A program made the position numbers and the translations under genes. 64,000 bases of DNA, taken from the NCBI GenBank assembly GCA_041391505.1, contig JAWKNW010000001.1, positions 479,780 through 543,779 on the forward strand. Direction: 5' to 3'. This DNA is from Rhodothermales bacterium (GTDB lineage Bacteria; Bacteroidota; Rhodothermia; Rhodothermales; JAHQVL01). Positions within the stretch are counted from its first letter, which is position 1, and each line of letters starts with the position of its first letter. The notes under the pieces were generated by a model. It did no database searches. It saw only the letters and a program-made list of their open reading frames with translations, and was not told where the DNA came from. Positions 35,183 to 44,367 of the stretch are shown here, in pieces.

Positions 35183-35752
35183 GTGGAGATTCATTTGGCT
35201 GAACGCCCGCACGCCCCGCCCGATGCCGTACCGGACGATCTCGTGGATCGGGCCCAGGCCGGCGATGCGAATGCGTTTGAACAGCTCTATCGCATGCACG
35301 TCGGCCGGGTCTACGCGATATGCATCCGCATGGTAGCCGACCCGGTCCGCGCCGGCATCCTGACCCAGGACGCCTTCGTCCACGCCTGGCGCCAGCTCGC
35401 GACCTTCCACGGAACGGCCGCTTTTAGCTCGTGGCTCCACCGGCTGACCGTCAATGTCGTCCTCGGCGAGCTCAGGACGCAGCAGCGCCGCGCCGGCCGG
35501 GTCGACAGCCTCGACGATCTGGCCGACAGCGATCCCCCCTCCCGGGATCGGCAGACGGATGCAAAGATGGACCTGGAGCAAGGCATCGCCACGCTCCCCC
35601 CGCAAGCGCGGGCCGTGCTGGTCCTGCACGACATCGAAGGCTACCGGCATGAGGAAATCGGCGAGATGATGGGCATCGCGACCGGCACCTCGAAGGCGCA
35701 CCTGCACCGGGCGCGGCAGCTGCTTCGGGCGATGTTGGATTCAACGAGATGA
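35183..35752 (+). CDS. ECF-family RNA polymerase sigma factor
   Basis: A 189-residue sigma-70 of the extracytoplasmic function class, starting with GTG. Region 2 is 'LVDRAQAGDANAFEQLYRMHVGRVYAICIRMVADPVRAGILTQDAFVHAWRQLATFHGTAAFSSWLHRLTVN' and region 4 is 'LPPQARAVLVLHDIEGYRHEEIGEMMGIATGTSKAHLHRARQLLRAML' with its helix-turn-helix. There is no region 3, as expected. It directs RNA polymerase to a specific regulon when released by its anti-sigma factor, encoded 4 bp downstream. Targets are unknown; a plausible set is the genes that follow in the same direction. Confidence 0.93.
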   Translation: MEIHLAERPHAPPDAVPDDLVDRAQAGDANAFEQLYRMHVGRVYAICIRMVADPVRAGILTQDAFVHAWRQLATFHGTAAFSSWLHRLTVNVVLGELRTQQRRAGRVDSLDDLADSDPPSRDRQTDAKMDLEQGIATLPPQARAVLVLHDIEGYRHEEIGEMMGIATGTSKAHLHRARQLLRAMLDSTR

Positions 35753-35756
35753 CAAG

Positions 35757-36884
35757 ATGACCACCTCCCAGCATATCACCGGGCTCCTGAGCGCCTATCT
35801 CGACGGCGAATTGCCGGCCGAGGAGCGTGCGCGCGTGGATCAGCACCTGGCGTCGTGCGAAGCCTGCAAGGCCGCGTTCGACGGGCTGAAGGATACCGTC
35901 GATCGGTTGCACCGGCTCCCGCCGGCGCTCACCCCTCCCGAGGACCTCTGGGCCGGCATTTCGGCCCGGCTGCAGCCGGTCGCGGCACCCGGCCCGGCGG
36001 ACGCCCGGCCGCCGAGGCGCGCCCCTGCCGGCCGGGGCCGGAGCGGGCGGCGCTGGCCCTATGCGCTGGCCGGCGTGCTGGTGCTAGGGGCGACGATCTG
36101 GGCTGCGATCTGGGCATTGCGCGACACCGCGGCGCCGGCCTGGGAGGTCGTTTCCGTCGAAGGCAGCCCGGCCATCGCCGCGCAACGGCTGGTCGACACC
36201 GGCCGGCTTCGCGTCGGCGACTGGCTCGAAACGGACGCCTCATCGCGCGCCCGCGTCGAGGTCGGCGCGATCGGCCAGGTGGACGTGGCGCCGGGCACCC
36301 GCCTCCAGCTTCGCGGGGCCGGCGACACCGATCACCGCCTCGCGCTGGAACAGGGCCGCATCGAGGCGTTCATCTGGGCGCCGCCGCGGCTGTTTTTTGT
36401 CGAGACGCCCTCCGCGCTGGCGACAGACCTCGGCTGCATCTATACCCTGAGCGTCGACAGCACCGGGGCGAGCCTGCTGCATGTGACCTCCGGGTATGTC
36501 GAGCTGGAGCGGGACGGACGCGCCGTTCTGGTGCCGGCCGGCGCCATGTGCCTGGCGCACCGCGAGAAAGGCCCGGGAACGCCGTTCGACGAGCAGGCGT
36601 CCCCTGCGCTGCGCGAGGCGCTGCGGCAGTACGACTTCGAGGACGGCGGCTTGGCCGCGCTCGAACGCGTCCTCGCCGAAGCGACATCTACCGACGTCAT
36701 CACGCTCTGGCAACTGCTCCTGCAGGTCGAGGCCGCCGAACGAGCCGCTGTTTTCGAACGGCTGACCGTCTACGAGGCGCCACCCGAGGGGGTGACCCGC
36801 GACGGCATCTTGCGTCTGGATCCGGAGATGGTGGAGCGCTGGGCGCGCCGGCTGGGGCACCACGTCGACGAGCCGGCGAGCTAG
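35757..36884 (+). CDS. Anti-sigma factor: zinc-finger domain fused to a periplasmic FecR domain
   Basis: A 375-residue single-pass membrane protein. Residues 1-45 form a zinc-finger anti-sigma domain ('LLSAYLDGELPAEERARVDQHLASCEAC', His30-x3-Cys34-x2-Cys37). After a proline/arginine-rich linker, one transmembrane helix spans about 99-121. The outer part starts with a FecR domain about 130-260 ('VVSVEGSPAI', 'LVDTGRLRVGDWLETDASSRARVEVGAIGQVDVAPGTRLQLR', 'VTSGYVELERDGRAVLVPAGAMCLA') and ends with a helical tail. It should hold the sigma factor at the membrane and sense a periplasmic state. Coupling to 35183-35752 is tight (4 bp). The combination of zinc finger and FecR in one chain is less common than either alone. 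Confidence 0.88.
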   Translation: MTTSQHITGLLSAYLDGELPAEERARVDQHLASCEACKAAFDGLKDTVDRLHRLPPALTPPEDLWAGISARLQPVAAPGPADARPPRRAPAGRGRSGRRWPYALAGVLVLGATIWAAIWALRDTAAPAWEVVSVEGSPAIAAQRLVDTGRLRVGDWLETDASSRARVEVGAIGQVDVAPGTRLQLRGAGDTDHRLALEQGRIEAFIWAPPRLFFVETPSALATDLGCIYTLSVDSTGASLLHVTSGYVELERDGRAVLVPAGAMCLAHREKGPGTPFDEQASPALREALRQYDFEDGGLAALERVLAEATSTDVITLWQLLLQVEAAERAAVFERLTVYEAPPEGVTRDGILRLDPEMVERWARRLGHHVDEPAS

Positions 36885-36984
36885 AAACGGGCGTTCCTTT
36901 TGCCCTGCGGCGAGCGAACCTCTTGCGGCACGGGGCACGTAGGCGTGGTTTCACACACCACCTCACGCAGTCCCTGCATTCATT

Positions 36985-37998
36985 ATGCTCCGGTCAACCT
37001 CCCCCACCACCCGCCGTACGTTCTGGCCATGGCTCCTCGCCGCCGCGATGATGCCGCTCCTCGCCGGCTGCGGCGGCGACGCCGGCCCTGAACCTGCTCA
37101 GGCCAGAACGAACCTCCGCCTGTCCGAACCCCCACGCGCTACACCGACCCTCTTCGGCGAGGGCGTCGTGTCGACGGACCTGAACGAGCGCGACATCGCC
37201 CTCTCGCCCGACGGCCGGACGATCTTTTTTACGATCATGAACGGCAACACCGGCACGATCGTAGAGGTCGCCGCCGAAGGGTCGGGCGCTCCGGAAATCG
37301 CCGCCTTCTCGGGGAAATACAGCGATCTAGAACCGTTTTTTGCGCCCGACGGGCAGCGCCTGTATTTCGTCTCCAACCGCCCTCCCGCCGGCGACAGCAC
37401 GTCGGTGGATTATGACATCTGGTATCTCGATCGAACAGCCGACGGCTGGAGCGAGCCCGTCAACCTCGGCGCGCCGGTCAACACCGAGGGCAACGAGTTC
37501 TACCCCAGCGTCTCTTCCCGCGGCGCCCTCGTATTCACCGCCCGAAAAGCGGATTCGGCCGGCGGAGAAGACCTCTACATCGCGCAACCGGACGGCGCCG
37601 GCGGCTTTCTCGAACCTCAAAACCTGGGTGACGCCGTCAATACGGCGTTCGACGAATTCAACGCGCTGCTGAGTCCGGACGAGCAAGCCCTGATCTTTTC
37701 GTCCTACGGCCGGCCCGACGATCTCGGGGGCGGCGACCTGTACATCAGCCGCAAAAACGACGCCGGCGACTGGCTGCCCGCCGTCAACCTCGGCGCCCCG
37801 ATCAATTCGGAGGCCCTCGACTTCTGCCCGGCCCTCTCGCCCGACGGCCACGCCTTCTTTTTCACGAGCCGGCGTGGCATCGGCGATCCGCAGCCGGCGT
37901 CCTACGAGACCATGGCGCGCCGGCTCCGGGGGCCGGGGAACGGACAGGGGGATGTGTACCGCGTCGCCGTCGCAGCCCTGGACGCTGCGGGAAACTAG
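36985..37998 (+). CDS. PD40-type beta-propeller lipoprotein (TolB-like repeats)
   Basis: A 337-residue lipoprotein (FWPWLLAAAMMPLLAGC). Repeats of the WD40-like PD40 type are plain: 'DIALSPDGRTIFFTIMNG', 'EPFFAPDGQRLYFVSNRPPAGD', 'EFYPSVSSRGALVFTARKADSAGGEDLYIAQPDG', 'EFNALLSPDEQALIFSSYGRPDDLGGGDLYISRKN', 'DFCPALSPDGHAFFFTSRRG'. Linkers read 'LGAPVNTEGNE' and 'LGAPINSEALD'. Proteins of this type in Bacteroidota are surface or periplasmic and of unknown ligand. It starts 100 bp after the anti-sigma gene and may belong to the same transcript. Confidence 0.83.
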   Translation: MLRSTSPTTRRTFWPWLLAAAMMPLLAGCGGDAGPEPAQARTNLRLSEPPRATPTLFGEGVVSTDLNERDIALSPDGRTIFFTIMNGNTGTIVEVAAEGSGAPEIAAFSGKYSDLEPFFAPDGQRLYFVSNRPPAGDSTSVDYDIWYLDRTADGWSEPVNLGAPVNTEGNEFYPSVSSRGALVFTARKADSAGGEDLYIAQPDGAGGFLEPQNLGDAVNTAFDEFNALLSPDEQALIFSSYGRPDDLGGGDLYISRKNDAGDWLPAVNLGAPINSEALDFCPALSPDGHAFFFTSRRGIGDPQPASYETMARRLRGPGNGQGDVYRVAVAALDAAGN

Positions 37999-38134
37999 GC
38001 GGTGGGCGATGCGGGATGCAGTATGCGGGATGCGGCATTTCCGAGACGGGATGTTCCGGAGAGATCCGGCCGCCCCTTCACGCTTTTGCCGACGTGCGCG
38101 GCGTCACGTCTGCAGAAAGGGGATGGTTTTTGGG

Positions 38135-38166
38135 TTCGCCTGTGATCGGGAAAGCGACTATCTTCC
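38135..38166 (+). promoter_or_regulatory. Candidate promoter of the beta-helix gene
   Basis: TTCG at 38135-38138, 20 bp, then TATCTTCC at 38159-38166, an imperfect match to TTTG / TAnnTTTG. If used, transcription would start close to 38173, which would favour the ATG at 38190 over that at 38175. Confidence 0.3.
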
Positions 38167-38174
38167 CGCGAACC

Positions 38175-39893
38175 ATGCCTCACCGCTTTATGAAGACGCT
38201 CACCGCCCCCTCGATCGCCCTGTTCGCGCTCGTGATGCTCCTGATCGGTTTCGCGGCGCACCGCCCGGCGGCCGCCCAGACAACGCATACGGTCACCTCG
38301 CTGGACGATGCCGGAGCCGGCACGCTGCGCGACGCGCTCGCCGCCGCGAATGCCGGCGACGAAATCCGGTTTGACGACGCGCTGGCCGGGCAGACGCTGA
38401 CGCTCACCAGCGGAGCCCTCTCCATCGAGCGCGACGTGATCCTCGCCGGCCCGGGGATGGACGCGTTATCCATCAGCGGCAACGGCGCCTCCCGCGTGAT
38501 CGCTGTCCAGGCCGGCGTCAAGGCGACGCTATCGGACCTGACGCTCCGGGACGGCTACGCGACCGACATCGGCGGGTGCATATGGGTCGGGCAAGGGGCC
38601 GATCTGACCCTGAATCGGACACGCATCACCGGAAACCGGGCGCTGGACAACGGCGGCGGCGTGTACATCCACAGCGCCGCCACCCTGCTGATCGCCGACA
38701 GCGAGATCCTGGACAACGAAGCCGGCGGGGATTTCTCCCCGAACGGCGGCGGCATTTACAACGCGGCCGGCACGGTACGGATCGAGCGCTCCACCGTCTC
38801 CGGCAACCGCTCGACTCGCGGCGGCGGCATATGGAACGCCAGCGCCGGCACGATGACCATCCACGCATCGACGATCTCCGGGAATACCGCCGACAACGAA
38901 GGCGGCGGCATCTACAACAACAAACGGCTCACGATCACCAGTTCCACCGTCTCGGGCAACACCGCGGCGCAGGACGCCGGCGGAATCCGCAACCGGGGCG
39001 GCGATACGCTTGCCGTCGTGAACAGCACGATCTCGGGCAACGCGTCCGGCCGCACGGGCGGACTGATGAATGCGGATTTCGGGACGACCGTCCTCCGGAA
39101 TTCCACCGTGGTCGACAACCGTTCCGGCTTCCCTGGAGCCGGCATCTGGAACGGCGAGGACGCGAAGACTTTCCTCTACAGCACCATCGTCGCCTCGAAC
39201 CTGGCCGAGGGCGACGTCCTTTCCGACCTCATCGACCAGCGCCTGACGGGCATCGGTATCGTCTCGCAGGGCTTCAACTTCATCAGCAACAGCGACCCGG
39301 ACGCCCGGGTAAACGCCCGGAACGTGTTTATCCCGCTCGCAAGCGACCTGGTGGGCAGCGCATTTTTCCCCAGAAACCCGTTCCTGCATCCGCTGGCGGA
39401 CAACGGCGGCCCCACGCTGACGCACCGCCCGCAGGCGGCCAGCATCCTCATCGACAACGGCGATTGCCAGCGGACGGGCTTCGACGTCGACCAGATCGGT
39501 GGCCCCCGCCTGGTCGACATCCCGGGAGATGTCTTTTCAAACGCGAGCGACGGGTGCGACATCGGCGCGGTGGAGGCCTCGCTCAGCGTCGCCCTGCCGG
39601 TCGAAGATCAGGACCGTCCCATCCCCATGGAGGCCCTGCTCACGCCGGCCTATCCCAACCCCTTCGCCCACGCCACCCGGCTCAAGCTGACGCTGACCTT
39701 CGAGCAGGATGTGACGATTGCACTGCACGATGCCCTCGGGCGCCAGGTGCGCAGCCTCCACGCCGGCCGGCTGCAGGCCCACATCCCGTACGTGTTCGAC
39801 ATCGAAGTCGGCGATCTAGCCGGCGGAGTGTATGTCGTAACGGCCGCCGGCGAGGCCTTCCGCGTGAGCCGGCCGGTGATCCTGCTGAAATAG
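38175..39893 (+). CDS. T9SS-secreted right-handed beta-helix protein
   Basis: A 572-residue secreted protein with signal peptide (MKTLTAPSIALFALVMLLIGF..AAAQ; Met6 at 38190 is an alternative start). It opens with 'HTVTSLDDAGAGTLRDALAAANAGDEIRFD', the hallmark of CSLREA/choice-of-anchor-Q beta-helix proteins, then parallel coils with repeated 'GGGIYN...STVSGN' turns ('GNRSTRGGGIWNASAGTMTIHASTISGNTADNEGGGIYNN'). 'QRTGFDVDQIGGPR' and 'GCDIGAVEA' close that domain. The tail is T9SS type A (PAYPNPFAHATRLKL ... GGVYVVTAAG). It probably binds or cleaves polysaccharide, or is an adhesin; no lyase residues were identified. Confidence 0.82.
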   Translation: MPHRFMKTLTAPSIALFALVMLLIGFAAHRPAAAQTTHTVTSLDDAGAGTLRDALAAANAGDEIRFDDALAGQTLTLTSGALSIERDVILAGPGMDALSISGNGASRVIAVQAGVKATLSDLTLRDGYATDIGGCIWVGQGADLTLNRTRITGNRALDNGGGVYIHSAATLLIADSEILDNEAGGDFSPNGGGIYNAAGTVRIERSTVSGNRSTRGGGIWNASAGTMTIHASTISGNTADNEGGGIYNNKRLTITSSTVSGNTAAQDAGGIRNRGGDTLAVVNSTISGNASGRTGGLMNADFGTTVLRNSTVVDNRSGFPGAGIWNGEDAKTFLYSTIVASNLAEGDVLSDLIDQRLTGIGIVSQGFNFISNSDPDARVNARNVFIPLASDLVGSAFFPRNPFLHPLADNGGPTLTHRPQAASILIDNGDCQRTGFDVDQIGGPRLVDIPGDVFSNASDGCDIGAVEASLSVALPVEDQDRPIPMEALLTPAYPNPFAHATRLKLTLTFEQDVTIALHDALGRQVRSLHAGRLQAHIPYVFDIEVGDLAGGVYVVTAAGEAFRVSRPVILLK

Positions 39894-39907
39894 GCGGCCC
39901 GCGTTTT

Positions 39908-40462
39908 TCAGACGTGCTTGTACAGCAGCGTCTGGCTCTCCCGGTCCAGCCCGTCGATGTCGCGGATGTCGTAGCGGTTGCCGTCGATGTCCGAGAGGAT
40001 CAGCCGGCCCGGCGCCGGGCGCGTGCTGTTCTCGCGCAGGTTCTGCGTCGTGAACCGGCGCTCGCCGCGGTTGGTCTGGACCGTCCAGTCGACCGTGCCG
40101 AAGCGCTCTTTCGCCGCGAGGATCCGCGTCACTTCCGGCACGAAATACCGTCTTTCCAGGGCGTCCTCGACGATAAGGCGATCCGCCTCGCCGAGCGCCG
40201 CCGGCTCGGCGAGGACGCCGATCTCCTTGCCCTCACCGTCCCGCAGGCTCAGAAACCGGGCCGGCTCCGACAGCGGGAACGCGCGCAGCACGGCGACGCT
40301 GAGGTACGACCGGTCGCCGGCGACGGTCAACCGGAGCGCCGCGCCGTGGCGGAAAAACGTCAGCCGCGCCGGATCCAGCATCTCCAGGCGGGAGGCCTCG
40401 ACGAGGGTGAGCGGGGTTGCAGTGGATAGGGTTGCGGTGGACGGGGTTGCGGTTTCACGCAT
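39908..40462 (-). CDS. DUF1854 protein associated with an ABC exporter
   Basis: A 184-residue protein whose body ('LTLVEASRLEMLDPARLTFFRHGAALRLTVAGDRSYLSVAVLRAFPLSEPARFLSLRDGEGKEIGVL', 'ALERRYFVPEVTRILAAKERFGTVDWTVQTNRGERRFTTQNLRENSTRP', 'RLILSDIDGNRYDIRDIDGLDRESQTLL') matches DUF1854. In annotated genomes this family accompanies a particular ABC exporter and cyanophycin genes (established association; function unknown). Its start lies 4 bp after the ABC gene stop, so the two are coupled. The first 20 residues (TPSTATLSTATPLT) come from short repeats in the DNA and may not be functional; Met28 could be the true start. No signal peptide. Confidence 0.8.
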   Translation of the reverse strand: MRETATPSTATLSTATPLTLVEASRLEMLDPARLTFFRHGAALRLTVAGDRSYLSVAVLRAFPLSEPARFLSLRDGEGKEIGVLAEPAALGEADRLIVEDALERRYFVPEVTRILAAKERFGTVDWTVQTNRGERRFTTQNLRENSTRPAPGRLILSDIDGNRYDIRDIDGLDRESQTLLYKHV

Positions 40463-40466
40463 CGGA

Positions 40467-42788
40467 TCAGGTCACCTCGATGATCTGGTTCATCTCCTGC
40501 TGCATCTTCACGAGCCGGTAGAACTCGCCTTCGGACGCCATCAACTCGGCGTGGGTGCCCACCTCGGCGATCTTGCCGTCCTTCAGCACCACGAGCCGGG
40601 AGGCGTTGCGGAGGGTGCTCAGCCGGTGCGCGATGGCGAACGTCGTGCGGCCGCGAATGAGCCGGGCGATGGCTTCCTGGATCTGCTTCTCGGTATCGGT
40701 GTCGACCGACGCCGTCGCCTCGTCGAGGATGAGGATGCGCGGGTTATGCAGGATGGCGCGCGCGATGCTGATGCGCTGGCGTTCGCCGCCGCTGAGCGTC
40801 TGGCCCCGCTCCCCCACCTGCGTGTCATAGCCGTCCGGCTTCTGGACGATGAAGTCGTGCGCGTTCGCCGCCTTCGCCGCAGCCATGACGTCCTCACGCG
40901 AGGCCTCCGGACGGGCGAAGGCGATGTTTTCGTAGATCGACCCGCTGAACAGGAACGGCTCCTGGAGGACGACGCCGATCTGCGAGCGGAGGTCGTGCTG
41001 CGCGATCTGCTTGATGTCCACCCCGTCGATGAGAATCGCGCCTTCCTGCACTTCGTAGAACCGGCAGAGCAGGTTGATCGTGGTGCTCTTGCCGGCCCCG
41101 CTCTTGCCAACCAGCCCGATCATCTCGCCCGGAGCCACCTCGAAACTGACCTCCTTCAGCACCGGCTTGAGCGGGTCGTAGCCGAACGTGACGTTCCGAA
41201 ACGCGATCCGTCCCTCGATCGCCGGCATGGGCACCGGCGCCTCGGCATCCTTCACCTCGGACTCCGTGTCGAGCACCTCGAACACCCGCTCGGCCGACGC
41301 GAGCGAACGCGACAGGTAGTCGGTGATGCGGCTCATGAACTGCAGCGGCCCGTAGAACTGTCCGAGGTAGCCGAGAAACGCAAAAAACTGACCGAGGGTG
41401 AATACCTCCCGGCTCGGCACCAGCTGCGCGCCGAGCCGGGTGCCCTCGATGATTTCGTAGCCGCCGACATACCACACGATGAGGTTGCCGATGCTCATGA
41501 TGAAGAAGAGGATCGGGAAAAACGTGACCCACAGCTGATCGGCCTCGACCCGCGCCTTGAACAGCTCCGTGCTGCGCTGGTCAAACCGCTCGACCTCCCG
41601 GTGCTCCCGCGCGAACGCGCGGACGACCCGGATGCCCGAGAGGCTGTCGCTCACCGTCGCCACCAGCCGGCTGTCCTGGTGCCACGTCCGCCGCCACACG
41701 TTCATCAGCCGGTCCCAGCTGTATCGGGACAGCAGCAGGACGATCGGCGCCGGGATGAAGACGAGCAGCGTCAGCTTCCAGTTCATCCAGAACAACACGA
41801 TCCCGATCCCGAAAAACAGAAAGATGTTCGAGAAGAACATCTGGATGCTATCCACCAGCACGATTTCCAGCGACTGCGTGTCGCGCGTGACGCGGGGGAT
41901 CAGCGCGCCGGCCTGCCGCTTGTCGAAGAACTTGAGGGAAAGATGCTGGAGGTGGTTGAAGACGTCGTTGCGCAGTTCGTGCGAGAGGCGCTGCCCGAGG
42001 CTGGCCGCCATGCGCCCCCGAAACACCGCGAGCGCCTGCCCGCCGAATTGCGCGCCGAGCAGGATCACCACGAGCCAGCCGAGCAGGCTCAGCCGCTGAT
42101 CCATCGGCAGCGGGTCGTCGACCGGGTTCAGCACGCGATCGGTCAGCGGCCGGGTCAGATAGGTGGGCACGAGGGAAAACACGAGGCCGACGATCATCGT
42201 CACCCAGATGGTGACGATGGCCCGGCGGTGCGGCTGGAGATAGGCGAGCATGCGCCGGATGGCTTTCCCCTTGCTCATGCAGTTGGGGCACACACGCGTC
42301 CCCTCCGGAAGCAAGAGGTGGCACGTGGGGCATCGGCGATCCTCGTCGACGCCGAGGTCCAGCTGCGGCGGGGCCTCCGGCATCGGAATCGGGTTGCCGT
42401 CTTTGTCCGTCTCGCCGCGTTCGGCCCGGGCCCGGTCGCGTTCATACCGGCGCAGATCGGTTACGTACCGCGCGATCCGGCCGAAGGTGCGCTGCAGCGC
42501 GTTCGAATACCGGAGCACCTCCACGCTGGCGCCGTCGTCCAGCGTCGCGACCATCGCCCCGGCGCCCACCAGGCCTTCGGCCTGCAGCGACTGGATATCC
42601 GGGAGCGCCAGATCGATGCGCGCCGGCCCGCCCTCCGGAGCGTACACCTGAAGCCGGTCGCGAGTCAGCACCAGCCACGCGGCGCCGAACTGGCCGTTCG
42701 CGTCGAGGTCGGTGGCGGCGGTAGCCACCGGCTCGGCGCCGGCAATTTGTGTCTGGATGGCCTGGGGAAGCGGTTCGTTCAGCGGCAT
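40467..42788 (-). CDS. ABC exporter (transmembrane plus ATPase) with N-terminal regulatory domain and zinc ribbon
   Basis: From the ATG at 42788 this is a 773-residue half-transporter (a TTG 18 codons upstream is also in frame). An N-terminal domain of about 120 residues ('ANGQFGAAWLVLTRDRLQVYAPEGG', 'VEVLRYSNALQRTFGRIARYVTDLRRYE') is followed by a zinc ribbon with Cys153/156 and Cys167/170 ('CPTCHLLLPEGTRVCPNC'). Then come a six-helix ABC exporter domain and an ATPase with Walker A 'GLVGKSGAGKST' (about 559-570), signature 'LSGGERQR' (665-672), Walker B 'ILILDEAT' (685-692) and the H-loop 'IAHRLST'. This arrangement, with DUF1854, matches the 'cyanophycin metabolism-associated' ABC transporter. 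Its cargo is unknown. Confidence 0.88.
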   Translation of the reverse strand: MPLNEPLPQAIQTQIAGAEPVATAATDLDANGQFGAAWLVLTRDRLQVYAPEGGPARIDLALPDIQSLQAEGLVGAGAMVATLDDGASVEVLRYSNALQRTFGRIARYVTDLRRYERDRARAERGETDKDGNPIPMPEAPPQLDLGVDEDRRCPTCHLLLPEGTRVCPNCMSKGKAIRRMLAYLQPHRRAIVTIWVTMIVGLVFSLVPTYLTRPLTDRVLNPVDDPLPMDQRLSLLGWLVVILLGAQFGGQALAVFRGRMAASLGQRLSHELRNDVFNHLQHLSLKFFDKRQAGALIPRVTRDTQSLEIVLVDSIQMFFSNIFLFFGIGIVLFWMNWKLTLLVFIPAPIVLLLSRYSWDRLMNVWRRTWHQDSRLVATVSDSLSGIRVVRAFAREHREVERFDQRSTELFKARVEADQLWVTFFPILFFIMSIGNLIVWYVGGYEIIEGTRLGAQLVPSREVFTLGQFFAFLGYLGQFYGPLQFMSRITDYLSRSLASAERVFEVLDTESEVKDAEAPVPMPAIEGRIAFRNVTFGYDPLKPVLKEVSFEVAPGEMIGLVGKSGAGKSTTINLLCRFYEVQEGAILIDGVDIKQIAQHDLRSQIGVVLQEPFLFSGSIYENIAFARPEASREDVMAAAKAANAHDFIVQKPDGYDTQVGERGQTLSGGERQRISIARAILHNPRILILDEATASVDTDTEKQIQEAIARLIRGRTTFAIAHRLSTLRNASRLVVLKDGKIAEVGTHAELMASEGEFYRLVKMQQEMNQIIEVT

Positions 42789-42863
42789 AGGCGCGGCAAG
42801 GAGGCCCGGACGGACCGCCAGAGAGAAAGGACGGGAACGCAACCCCGCAGCGACCGAATGGTT

Positions 42864-44141
42864 CTAGGCCTCCGCTTCAGGGGCATGCAGCGCGTCCAGC
42901 ATATTCATCGCGGCGCGCAGCCGCTCGATGTGCGGGAGGGCCGCGTCGTTCGGCCCCAATTTCCAGTAGAGGGTATGCGTGAGGAGGCCGTACCGCCGGG
43001 TCGTGTGCACGGGGACATCGGCGATGCCCTCGCCAAAGACCGGCCGCAGGGCGCCCCCGATGAAGTCGCCCTTCACCAGCCATCGGGCCGGGAAATAGAG
43101 GTTCGTCCACCGCGTCGGCCCGAACACGGCGGCATGATGCAGCTTGCGGCGGGCGAGGTGCGCGGGGAAGGATATCTTGCCGGCCTCCAGCACGGGCGGG
43201 CATCGCGGCAATTCGCGCTCCTCCTGCTTGGCGCGCAGGTCGGCGTCGTCGTGCGCCAGCAGGAGCTCGGCGTGGGCGAGCGGGCTCCCCAGCGTGATAA
43301 AATCCGTCACCAGCCACGGGCAGCCGTTCGCCTGGAGTTCGCCGAGCAGGGCGCGCTGGCGATCCTGATAACGCGCCGTATCCACCGCCCCCTCGCCCAG
43401 CTCCTGCTCGAGCGCCGTCAGGACCGGGTTGTTTTTTCCTTTCTCTACCTGTTCGGCATACGCCGGCCACGCGCACGACAACACGTCGTACCCGATCACG
43501 CTCCCGAGGCTGTGCCCCACCACCACGATGCGGCTGTACTGCCCGGACGCATGCAGCTTGTTCAGGATGTCGACGCCGTGGCTTCTAATTTCCTGCCGGC
43601 GGTGGATGTTGGACGGCTCGGGATTGAGGTACCGCGCCGCATCCCCCACGATGCCGTTGATCAGCGGGACGATGATGCCCAGCACGATCAGGCCGCCGAC
43701 ACCCGTGAGGAGCCGCGGCAGCTCGATGAAGTCGGGCACGGTCAGCTGCACGGCGAGGAGCGCCACGAACACGATCACCAGCACCAGAAAGACCCACGCG
43801 CCCCGCAGGTGCGCCGGCAGCTTCCACGGTTTGCGCTGCAGCAGGATGCGCAGCCAGGACGCGATGTGCCCCAGCGACGTGCCGCCCATCAGGTGCGCCC
43901 AGTAGAACTCGTAGAAGTCGGTGCGCACGCCGTTGCGGTCCTGCGTGGTCGTGATCCGGCGCAGCTCGTAGCTGCCCGACAGCATGTCCGGCTTGCTGAA
44001 CACGCCGGGCCGTGCGTGCTCGTGCTGGATTGCGGTGTTGGTCGTCCAGACCGCCTTCACGAACCCCCGCAGCGTATCCATGGGGCGCTGCTCGCCGATG
44101 CCGTGGATGAGCAGTACCGCCTGTTTCGATTTGGATCGCAT
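42864..44141 (-). CDS. Membrane-anchored alpha/beta hydrolase
   Basis: A 425-residue protein with an alpha/beta hydrolase fold interrupted by membrane helices. It begins 'KQAVLLIHGIGEQRPMDTLRGFV' (oxyanion region HGIGEQ) and has the nucleophile elbow 'RIVVVGHSLGSVIGYDVLS' with Ser211. Between them are two transmembrane stretches, about 115-134 and 145-165. 'FITLGSPLAHAELLLA' resembles the segment carrying the family's third element, and a His may be His near 'VHTTRRYGLLTHTLYW'. Related proteins are annotated only as hypothetical or lipase-like. It is 75 bp upstream of the ABC exporter gene and probably in one operon with it and DUF1854. Confidence 0.72.
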   Translation of the reverse strand: MRSKSKQAVLLIHGIGEQRPMDTLRGFVKAVWTTNTAIQHEHARPGVFSKPDMLSGSYELRRITTTQDRNGVRTDFYEFYWAHLMGGTSLGHIASWLRILLQRKPWKLPAHLRGAWVFLVLVIVFVALLAVQLTVPDFIELPRLLTGVGGLIVLGIIVPLINGIVGDAARYLNPEPSNIHRRQEIRSHGVDILNKLHASGQYSRIVVVGHSLGSVIGYDVLSCAWPAYAEQVEKGKNNPVLTALEQELGEGAVDTARYQDRQRALLGELQANGCPWLVTDFITLGSPLAHAELLLAHDDADLRAKQEERELPRCPPVLEAGKISFPAHLARRKLHHAAVFGPTRWTNLYFPARWLVKGDFIGGALRPVFGEGIADVPVHTTRRYGLLTHTLYWKLGPNDAALPHIERLRAAMNMLDALHAPEAEA

Positions 44142-44367
44142 ATCGACCGGATGGCTAGACTATCAGTTCAATATAGGCGTGCATGGATCGGGAATCTACG
44201 GGCCTGGAGCCGGCGCTTCGCAAGCCGGCGACGGCATGGAACGCTGCGCCATGAGTCCCTGGACGCTTGGAACAGGGACGTGAACGCCGAAAAGGATAGA
44301 CGTGATCGGCATGGGCGCGACGCCATGTCGTGAGAAGCGAGTGGCACAACGCCGGACCAGGCCTGTT

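Noticed and set aside
39978..44333. Open plus-strand frame of 1451 codons across the DUF1854, ABC and hydrolase genes
   Set aside because: It is antisense to three clear genes with Walker motifs and catalytic motifs; the predicted protein is low-complexity and has no domain. Long antisense frames are expected at this GC content.
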